From contig NZ_CP036537.1 of the NCBI RefSeq assembly GCF_021184025.1, positions 3,348,001 to 3,412,000 of the forward strand: a stretch of DNA of 64,000 nt, given 5' to 3'. This document shows positions 28,301-35,131 of this stretch, piece by piece (within the stretch, counting starts at the first letter, position 1; each line of letters starts with the position of its first letter). The DNA is from Rhodopseudomonas boonkerdii (GTDB lineage: Bacteria > Pseudomonadota > Alphaproteobacteria > Rhizobiales > Xanthobacteraceae). The notes under the pieces are model-generated. The model saw nothing but the letters and a program-made list of their open reading frames with translations, was not told the origin of the DNA and searched no databases. The position numbers and the translations under genes were made by a program.

Positions 28301-29577
28301 CCATCGGCATCTTCACCTTCTCGCTGCTCGGCGCAATGGCGATCGGCATGCCGATCGCATTCGCCCTGATCATCTGCGGCGTGGCACTGATGACCTATCT
28401 CGGCATCTTCGACTCGCAGATTGTCGCGCAGAACGTTATCAACGGCGTCGACTCCTTCCCGTTGATGGCGGTGCCGTTCTTTATCCTCGCGGGCGAGATC
28501 ATGAACACGGGCGGCCTCGCCCGCCGCATCCTCAATTTCGCGATCGCCCTTGTCGGGCATTTGCGCGGTGGCCTCGGCTATGTCGCCATCCTGACGTCCT
28601 GCATCCTCGCGTCGCTGTCAGGCTCTGCCGTCGCCGACGCCGCTGCCCTCGGCGCGCTACTGGTACCGATGATGGCGGCGGCTGGCCATAATCGCGCTTC
28701 GGCCGCAGGCCTGGTCGCGGCCGGCGGCATCATCGCGCCGGTGATCCCGCCCTCGATCGGCTTCGTGATCTTCGGCGTCGCCGCCGGGGTTTCAATCTCG
28801 AAGCTGTTTCTGGCTGGCATCGTGCCGGGCCTGATGCTCGGCGTCAGCCTGTGCTTTGCCTGGTGGTGGGTGGCGCGTAACGAGGACACCGTGAGCCCGC
28901 CCCGCCAGAGCATGGCGCAAATTCTGCGCGCCTTGATCGACGGATTCTGGGCGCTGATGCTGCCGATGATCATCATCGTCGGCCTCCGTTTTGGCATCTT
29001 CACGCCGACCGAGGCCGCCGTCGTGGTCGCGGTCTATTCCTACATCGTCGCCACCTTCATCTATCGCGAACTGACGCTACCGCAGCTCGTGCAGATCCTG
29101 GCAAGCTCCGCGCAGATTACTGCCGTGGTGATGTTTCTGGTCGCGGCGGCGCTGGTATCGTCCTGGCTGATCACCGTTGCAGACATCTCGGGTCAGATCG
29201 TCGAACTGGCCCGGCCCTTTATGGGCAACCAGACGCTGCTGATGATCGTGCTGATGATCATCGTGGTGATCGTCGGCACCGCCCTCGACATGACACCAAC
29301 CATCCTGATCCTGACGCCGGTGCTCATGCCCATCGTCAAGGCCGCCGGAATCGACCCCGTTTATTTCGGCGTGCTGTTCATCATCAACAACGCCATCGGC
29401 CTGATCACACCGCCGGTCGGCGTGGTGCTCAACGTGGTCTGCGGCGTGGCGAAAGTAAGCATGGACGACCTCATGCGCGGCGTCTGGCCGTTTTTGATCG
29501 CGCAGCTCGTCGTGCTCGGTTTGCTGACGCTTTTCCCTGCGCTCGTGCTGGTGCCGGCAAAGTGGCTCGGCGGCTAG
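28297..29577 (+). CDS. dctM: TRAP transporter large permease (DctM family)
   Basis: A 426-residue protein with about 12 hydrophobic segments, the sodium-coupled transport subunit. DctM motifs include FPLMAVPFFILAGEIMNTGG, LSGSAVADAAALGALLVPMM, IPPSIGFVIFG and the GLITPPVGVVLNVVCGVAK repeat. It is translationally coupled to dctQ and is followed 13 bp later by the second aroQ. Confidence 0.94.
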   Translation: MTIGIFTFSLLGAMAIGMPIAFALIICGVALMTYLGIFDSQIVAQNVINGVDSFPLMAVPFFILAGEIMNTGGLARRILNFAIALVGHLRGGLGYVAILTSCILASLSGSAVADAAALGALLVPMMAAAGHNRASAAGLVAAGGIIAPVIPPSIGFVIFGVAAGVSISKLFLAGIVPGLMLGVSLCFAWWWVARNEDTVSPPRQSMAQILRALIDGFWALMLPMIIIVGLRFGIFTPTEAAVVVAVYSYIVATFIYRELTLPQLVQILASSAQITAVVMFLVAAALVSSWLITVADISGQIVELARPFMGNQTLLMIVLMIIVVIVGTALDMTPTILILTPVLMPIVKAAGIDPVYFGVLFIINNAIGLITPPVGVVLNVVCGVAKVSMDDLMRGVWPFLIAQLVVLGLLTLFPALVLVPAKWLGG

Positions 29578-29590
29578 AAGGAATTTGAAG

Positions 29591-30028
29591 ATGAAACGCG
29601 TGATGATCCTGAACGGTCCCAATCTCAATCTGCTCGGGGTGCGCGAGCCGCATATCTACGGAACCACGACCCTCGACCAGATCAGAGCGAATTGCGAGCA
29701 ACAGGCGAAGGCGCTCGGTCTCGCGCTGTCATTCCATCAATCCAATCATGAAGGCGTGCTCGTCGACCTCGTGCAGTCAGCACGACAGGATGCGGATGCG
29801 ATCATCATCAATCCGGCCGGCTATTCGTTCACATCGATCGCAATCCTCGATGCGCTGAAAGCATTTGAAGGACCCATTGTGGAGCTGCATATTTCCAACA
29901 TCCACGCGCGCGACAAATATCACCGCCATTCGGTGCTGTCGCAAGCCGCCACCGCGGTGATTTGCGGCCTCGGCCCTTACGGCTATGTGGCGGCATTGAT
30001 GGCGGTGGCGCAAATGCCGGACCGCTGA
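29591..30028 (+). CDS. aroQ: Type II 3-dehydroquinate dehydratase, second copy
   Basis: A 145-residue dehydroquinase with intact motifs: [20 protein letters not shown] with the catalytic Tyr, HQSNHEGVLVDLVQ, INPAGYSFTSIAI and the catalytic His in ELHISNIHARDKYHRHS. The ATG at 29591 is used; a TTG lies two codons upstream. It sits 13 bp behind dctM, so it is expressed with the TRAP transporter. That points to catabolic 3-dehydroquinate dehydration (as in quinate degradation) rather than biosynthesis, which the aroQ at 14923 can serve. The role is inferred from position. Confidence 0.9.
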   Translation: MKRVMILNGPNLNLLGVREPHIYGTTTLDQIRANCEQQAKALGLALSFHQSNHEGVLVDLVQSARQDADAIIINPAGYSFTSIAILDALKAFEGPIVELHISNIHARDKYHRHSVLSQAATAVICGLGPYGYVAALMAVAQMPDR

Positions 30029-30123
30029 TCGCAGATCCGTCGCGCAACGACTAGCCCGAGCCGGACATCCATGGCAGGTTGCCGTGTGCATGCGCCACGC
30101 CAGGCGCCAGCCCGGAGATTGCC

Positions 30124-30810
30124 ATGCCCGCCCCTATTCGGATCGGCTTCGTGCTGTTCCCCAACGTCACCCAGCTCGATTTCACCGGCCCACTGCAGGT
30201 GCTGTCGCGCGCGCCGGGCGCCGAAGTGCATCTGTTGTGGAAGCGTATCGAACCGCTCACCAGCGATACGGTGCTGACGTTTCTGCCGACCACATCCTTT
30301 GCCGACTGCCCGCAACTCGACGTGATTTGCGTCCCCGGCGGCGCCGGTGCCGACGACGCGATGCTTGACGAGGAAGTCCTCGCCTTCCTGCACAAGCAGT
30401 CCGAAGGCGCCCGCTACGTCACCTCGGTCTGCACGGGCGCGCTGGTACTGGGCGCGGCAGGCCTGTTGAAGGGCTACCGCGCGGCGACGCACTGGTCGGC
30501 GCGGCCGTTCCTGCCTCAGTTCGGCGCAATCCTCGATACGTCGCGCGTCTGCGTCGATCGCAACCGTGTCACCGGGGGTGGCGTCACCGCCGGCATCGAC
30601 TTTGCGCTGACACTTGTCTCGATCATGGTCGACCGGCGAACTGCCGAGATGATCCAGCTCGGTATCGAATACAACCCATCGCCGCCCTTCGACGCCGGCT
30701 CGCCCGAAACAGCTCCGGCTGACGTGGTGGCTGCCCTGACCGAGCGCGCGGGCGGCTGGAAGCAACGCGAGGCGAAGGCGAAACGTGCCGCAGAGCGGCT
30801 GGGCTCTTAA
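30124..30810 (+). CDS. DJ-1/PfpI-family protein (isonitrile hydratase-like)
   Basis: A 228-residue DJ-1/PfpI superfamily protein. The nucleophilic Cys103 is in YVTSVCTGALVLGAAGLL, with PGGAGADD just upstream and RAATHWSARPFLPQFGA after it. This pattern matches the InhA isonitrile hydratase and related glutamine-amidotransferase-like proteins without a DNA-binding domain. The ATG at 30124 follows CCGGAGA. It is the last gene of the block on this strand and is followed by a terminator; its link to the TRAP operon is only positional. Confidence 0.82.
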   Translation: MPAPIRIGFVLFPNVTQLDFTGPLQVLSRAPGAEVHLLWKRIEPLTSDTVLTFLPTTSFADCPQLDVICVPGGAGADDAMLDEEVLAFLHKQSEGARYVTSVCTGALVLGAAGLLKGYRAATHWSARPFLPQFGAILDTSRVCVDRNRVTGGGVTAGIDFALTLVSIMVDRRTAEMIQLGIEYNPSPPFDAGSPETAPADVVAALTERAGGWKQREAKAKRAAERLGS

Positions 30811-30883
30811 GGCATGATCCCAAAAGGGATACCGGATTTAGGTCAGAATCATACTCCGGCACCCGCATGAGCTGCACCAACGA

Positions 30884-30915
30884 AAAAGCCGCACATGTCG
30901 CCATGCGCGGCTTTT
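30884..30915. terminator. Bidirectional terminator before NDUFA12
   Basis: AAAAGCCGC (30884-30892) and GCGGCTTTT (30907-30915) form a 9-bp stem with an internally paired loop. It lies between the convergent DJ-1/PfpI and NDUFA12 genes. Confidence 0.75.
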
Positions 30916-30934
30916 CCAAATTCGAAGCTCGCGT

Positions 30935-31345
30935 TTACGAGCCTGGCGTCCAGGCCTCATAATCACCGGTCGCTTTGGGACGACGACCCGAAGCCAGCGT
31001 CGACCCCGACGGGCGATACGCTGCCGGGGTCCCGGTCAGGTTCGGCTGATGCGGCTTCTGCCATTCACGGGGCGTGTAGGAGGTCTCACTCGGCACCACA
31101 TCGGTGGTGTGGTGAATCCAGCCGTGCCAGCCGGTCGGAATGCGGCTCGCTTCGGCATAGCCGTTATAGATCACCCAGCGTCGCTCGAAGCCGAGGGTTG
31201 GATCGATCTTGCCGCCCTTGGTGCGGTAATAGCGGTTGCCCTGCTCATCCGTGCCGACCAGTTCGCCGAATCGACTGGTCCACAGATCGGTCCCGAAGGT
31301 CGATCCGCTCCACCAGGTAAAGAATTTCAGCAGAAACTGTTTCAT
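30935..31345 (-). CDS. NADH:ubiquinone oxidoreductase subunit NDUFA12 homologue
   Basis: A 136-residue protein of the NDUFA12/B17.2 family, the alphaproteobacterial supernumerary complex I subunit or assembly factor. Motifs: TFGTDLWTSRFGELVGTDEQ, GNRYYRTKGG, RRWVIYNGYAEASRIP and GWHGWIHHTTDVVPSE, followed by the conserved Trp-Lys-Pro-His (WQKPHQPNLTGTPAAYRP). The Ser/Arg-rich tail is variable. It is divergent from the BA14K gene. Relatives usually carry it directly beside DUF2155, as far as I recall. Confidence 0.92.
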   Translation of the reverse strand: MKQFLLKFFTWWSGSTFGTDLWTSRFGELVGTDEQGNRYYRTKGGKIDPTLGFERRWVIYNGYAEASRIPTGWHGWIHHTTDVVPSETSYTPREWQKPHQPNLTGTPAAYRPSGSTLASGRRPKATGDYEAWTPGS

Positions 31346-31564
31346 CTTTTGAGCCGTTCCAAGGAAATCGTCGGGCCGTTGATGCCATCCGGCCGGTCAA
31401 ATGTCCAGTTGCCGGCCGGCGCGGAGCCGCTTGCAACTGTTCGTGAGAACGCTTCCCGCATTCCCGGGGCAATGCCATCTAAGTCGCAGGCCGTGCACGG
31501 TTTTGTTCATGCCTTGTACATCGGAAATAGTGCGAGATGACATACAGATATGCGGTGAAATGAC

Positions 31565-31589
31565 GGAACATGGCCCCGACGAGACCGTT
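31565..31589 (+). promoter_or_regulatory. Sigma-EcfG-type promoter of the BA14K gene
   Basis: GGAAC (31565-31569), exactly 16 bases, then CGTT (31586-31589) is a perfect match to the alphaproteobacterial general-stress consensus. It ends 27 bp before the start codon, leaving room for a short leader with a TAGGAGA ribosome binding site. Confidence 0.7.
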
Positions 31590-31616
31590 GGGAACATATC
31601 CAGATAGGAGACGACG

Positions 31617-32123
31617 ATGACCGGTTTGAAGATTTTGAGCGTTGCTGCACTCGCGGCGGTAGCGATCCCCAGCATGGCGACGCCGAGCTTCGCCATTGAG
31701 AAGCGTGTCGTTGTCGGGGGCCCCGGCGGCGGTGTCGCAGTCGGAGGGGGTGGGCCGCGCTTCGGCGGCGGTGGCGGTGGTTGGCATGGCGGCGGCCCTC
31801 GCTTTGGCGGCGGAGGCTGGCACGGTGGCGGGTGGCGCGGTGGTGGCTGGCGCGGCGGCGGGTTCGGTCCGGGCTTCGCGGCCGGCGCGATCATCGGCAG
31901 CGGCATCGCAGCCAACAGCTACTATGGCGGCTATGGTTATTATGGCGGTGGTCCCTATTACGGCAGCAGCTACGGTTACTATGACGACGCGCCCGATGTC
32001 GTAGAGGTCGCGCCCGCGACCAGCGGCGCGGACGTGGATTACTGCATCCGCACCTACAAGTCGTACAATGTGCGGACCGGCACGTATCTCGGCTATGACG
32101 GCCAGCGCCACGCCTGTCCGTAA
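31617..32123 (+). CDS. BA14K-like Gly/Trp/His-rich secreted protein
   Basis: A 168-residue exported protein. A signal peptide ends near SFA-I (residue 26). Residues 33-82 are a glycine-rich repeat with His-Gly-Gly-Gly-Trp and Arg-Gly-Gly-Gly-Trp units; a hydrophobic GFAAGAIIGSGIAANSYY follows, then a Tyr/Gly-rich run. The end YCIRTYKSYNVRTGTYLGYD, then GQRHACP, is the BA14K-family C-terminus with its two Cys. BA14K proteins are immunoreactive, lectin-like envelope proteins in Rhizobiales. The EcfG promoter suggests stress induction. Confidence 0.8.
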   Translation: MTGLKILSVAALAAVAIPSMATPSFAIEKRVVVGGPGGGVAVGGGGPRFGGGGGGWHGGGPRFGGGGWHGGGWRGGGWRGGGFGPGFAAGAIIGSGIAANSYYGGYGYYGGGPYYGSSYGYYDDAPDVVEVAPATSGADVDYCIRTYKSYNVRTGTYLGYDGQRHACP

Positions 32124-32290
32124 ACGCCTGTGCAATATTGATCGAGGGCGGCGCCTAGCGTCGCCCTTTGTCGTTTCCGGTTGCGCCGATTGGCACAACA
32201 TCTAAGACTGGCCCGCGAGCGCGTGGAAACTCCGGTGGAACTCACGCGCATCTAATCGCGATCCGCCGATCGCCCTCGTTCAGAGCCGGT

Positions 32291-33493
32291 ATGAGTAGTT
32301 CCGTGGCGTCAGACAAGCCGAAGGTCGCAGCACTGCATCCGAACGAGACCGAACGGCTGAAGGCGCTGCGGTCTTACGGAATCCTCGATACAGGCACCGA
32401 GCCCTCTTTCGACGACATCACCAAGATCGCGAGCTATGTCTGCCAAACGCCGATCTCGATCATCAGCCTGGTCGATGACGGCCGGCAATGGTTCAAGTCC
32501 GAGATCGGACTCGGCGTGCGCCAGACGCCGATGGAGCAGTCGATCTGCGCGCATGCGATTCTCGAACACAGTTTTCTCGAAGTCGAGGATGTTACCAAGG
32601 ACGCCCGTTTCAACTGCAATCCGCTGGTGACCGGCGAACCGCATGTGCGTTTCTATGCCGGCGCATTGCTGCGCACACCGGATGGTCTTCCGCTTGGCAC
32701 GGTCTGCGTGCTCGATGACAAGCCACGCGTCCTCTCGGCGGAACAGCGTGAAGTGCTCGCCGCCCTCGCCCGCCAGGTCATGGCGCAGATGGAATTTCGC
32801 CGCGCTCTGGTGCTCGCCGACCGACTCCAGCGCAATATCAGCCGCCTGATGGCAGTGGCCGGTCATGACCTCAAGCAACCGCTGCAGGTGATGGTGATGG
32901 CGATCGACCGCATCCGCAACAAGCTGACCGACGAAAAGGATCGCGAGCGGTTGAACTACGCGATCGATGCCGGCATGCGGATGGCGGAAGAACTCGACCG
33001 CCTCGCCGAAACCTCGGTGCTGGGCGCCGGCCTCGGTGCCCCGAGCCTACATGCGTTTCCGCTTCAGGATGTCCTTGACTCCATTCTCGTCAACTGGCGC
33101 CTGCACGCGGAAGCGAAGGGACTCGAGCTCACGGTGTTGCCGAGCAAGGCCCAGATCGTCAGCGATTCCGGCATGCTGCGGGCGATCCTTGGCAATCTCG
33201 TCGGCAATGCGATCAAATATACCGATCGCGGCCGTGTGCTTGTCGGCTGCCGCAAGCGTGACAACGCCGTGAGCATCGAGGTGCTGGACACGGGGACCGG
33301 CATTCCGAGCGAACAGCTCTCATCGATCTTCGAAGCTTTCCATCAGATCAATCCCGACAGCGAAGGCCTTGGTCTCGGCCTGTCCATCGTGCGCCGAACC
33401 GCCGAGGCTCTGGGTCACGAGATCGCCCTGAAGTCGGACCTCGCCCGTGGCTCGCATTTCACAGTCAAGGTGCCGCTGGCGGCGCATACCTAG
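32291..33493 (+). CDS. GAF-domain sensor histidine kinase
   Basis: A 400-residue soluble kinase. The N-terminal GAF domain (about residues 20-170) has the typical RLKALRSYGILDTGTEPSFD, followed by VCQTPISIISLVDDGRQWFK and a PLGTVCVLDDKPR segment. HisKA has His192 in MAVAGHDLKQPLQVMVM, and HATPase_c shows ILGNLVGNAIKYTDRG, DTGTGIPSEQL and GLGLGLSIVRR. No membrane segment is seen, so it senses a cytoplasmic cue. The ATG at 32291 is chosen because upstream sequence lacks family features. Its stop overlaps the convergent transporter gene by 4 bases. Confidence 0.88.
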   Translation: MSSSVASDKPKVAALHPNETERLKALRSYGILDTGTEPSFDDITKIASYVCQTPISIISLVDDGRQWFKSEIGLGVRQTPMEQSICAHAILEHSFLEVEDVTKDARFNCNPLVTGEPHVRFYAGALLRTPDGLPLGTVCVLDDKPRVLSAEQREVLAALARQVMAQMEFRRALVLADRLQRNISRLMAVAGHDLKQPLQVMVMAIDRIRNKLTDEKDRERLNYAIDAGMRMAEELDRLAETSVLGAGLGAPSLHAFPLQDVLDSILVNWRLHAEAKGLELTVLPSKAQIVSDSGMLRAILGNLVGNAIKYTDRGRVLVGCRKRDNAVSIEVLDTGTGIPSEQLSSIFEAFHQINPDSEGLGLGLSIVRRTAEALGHEIALKSDLARGSHFTVKVPLAAHT

Positions 33494-34389
33494 CTCTTCG
33501 TCGCCAGCGCCACGCCAGCGAGCGTGAAACCGAGGGCGGCGATCTGCACGATGCCGAGCGGCTCGTGCAGCATGAAGGACGATCCCACGACGCCGATCAC
33601 CGGCACCGCCATGGTGCCGATCGCCGCGACCGAAGCCGGCAGCAACGTCAGCGCTGCGAACCAGCAGACATAAGCGAGGCAGAAGCCGATCAGCCCGACA
33701 TAGGCGAAGGTGAGCCATCCAAGGTAAGTTATCGGCTGCGGATGCGGCGTCTCGAACACGAGGCCGATCAGCAGTACAGGAAAGCTGCCAAGCACAATCT
33801 GCCAGCCAGCCGACGCGAGCAGCGGCATCCGCAGCGGATATTTCTTGCCCAGCACGGTGCCGCCGGCGAAGCCGAAAGCGCCGGTGACGGCCATGACCAG
33901 GCCGAGCAGCTTCTCCTGGGTGACGTGGACGCCGTCGCCAGCCATCAGCGCCGCGATGCCGGCAAAGGCCATCAGCATCGCGATGACGCGCCGGAGCGAC
34001 AGATGCTCGCCGAGGATCTGCCATGCCAGCACAGCGGCCCAGATCGGCATCGTATAGGCGATGACGGCCGCCTCCCCTGCGGGCAGCCACACCAGCGCCA
34101 GGCTCATCAGCGCCATCCAGCCGAACACGTTGAGCAGCGCCAGCACCATCAGCCGCCCCCGCTGTCCCGACGGCACGCGCAGACTCTCGCCGCGCGCCAG
34201 CGCGAGGGCGCCCAGCACCAGACCGCCGATCACGCCGGCCGCGCCGCGGCCGGTCAGCGGCGGCCATTCCGTGAGCATCAGCTTGGTCATCGGCCAGTTG
34301 AAGCCCCAGCCGATCGAGGTGACGACGAGAAACAGGAGGCCAAGCGATGCGATTCGCGGGCGCGAATCTGTGGGGGATGGAACGGACAT
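33490..34389 (-). CDS. DMT-superfamily transporter (EamA family)
   Basis: A 299-residue inner-membrane protein with ten predicted helices in two EamA repeats (FNWPMTKLMLTEWPPLTGRG in the first, WQIVLGSFPVLLIGL at the start of the second). The family exports small metabolites such as amino acids; the substrate here is unknown. It is monocistronic. Confidence 0.88.
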   Translation of the reverse strand: MSVPSPTDSRPRIASLGLLFLVVTSIGWGFNWPMTKLMLTEWPPLTGRGAAGVIGGLVLGALALARGESLRVPSGQRGRLMVLALLNVFGWMALMSLALVWLPAGEAAVIAYTMPIWAAVLAWQILGEHLSLRRVIAMLMAFAGIAALMAGDGVHVTQEKLLGLVMAVTGAFGFAGGTVLGKKYPLRMPLLASAGWQIVLGSFPVLLIGLVFETPHPQPITYLGWLTFAYVGLIGFCLAYVCWFAALTLLPASVAAIGTMAVPVIGVVGSSFMLHEPLGIVQIAALGFTLAGVALATKS

Positions 34390-35131
34390 GAAGGGGCATT
34401 TCCGGCAGGAGATTCGGCGTCACCATGCGCGCATTCGGGTGTTCCGACCACCGCCAGTCGTGGGAACCGCCTACCCGGCTGCCGCAAGCCTGTGGGTCAT
34501 CGCAACGCAATGTCGAAATGCAATGCTCAGGCCGCCTGTGAACAGCGGGTACGGAGCGCTTCGCCGACACATTACAAAAAATTTTCAGCTTTGGATTCCG
34601 TGAGGACTCACCGATAGTTGGCTTCATTCAGGGCGTGGCCGAGCCCCCTGGTTATCCACCCTTTCCACCATATTTAGTATTTGATTCAGGAACCGTCACT
34701 AATCCTTGACGTGAGAGATCGGTTTGGCCTAATTTTCGGACTGTCCGGTGCGAGCAGTTACTCGTCCCGCCGGGCGCTCCCAAAACGGTTCCGACCGGTC
34801 ACTTCGTCCCTCCAAGGAGGTTACGGGGATCGGGGACCTGTGCCCTGAAAACCAGAGCTTCGGAGCAGCAAAAAGAGCCGGGAAAACCGGTTCAAACCAC
34901 GCGTTGAGGCGTTAGGATCAGGCAGCGACGCTTGGTCCGGAAAGCATGACCCCGGCAGTTCCGGGCGGCCGCAAATGGCCCCGCCATGCTCCAGAACAGA
35001 GACAAAAGGACCGGTTTCACCGGGACATCCTGCGGCAATTTCGAGGCAGCCTTGCGGCAACCTTGAGACCGCAAACAGAAATCCCCGACCCACAAGATGT
35101 GGTGTCGGACGCAAGACGGGGCACGACGACG
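34390..35131. other. Long leader/intergenic region before nrdJ
   Basis: A 742-bp gap. The frame of nrdJ stays open from 34946, but the 62 extra codons look unlike the protein family and lack a ribosome binding site. An AAGGAGG at 34815-34821 has no credible gene behind it. No B12 box was found, so a cobalamin riboswitch is not supported although the downstream enzyme needs B12. No tRNA was seen. Confidence 0.45.

Noticed and set aside
34390..35131. Cobalamin riboswitch upstream of nrdJ
   Set aside because: No B12-box sequence could be found in the leader; the idea rests only on the enzyme's cofactor.
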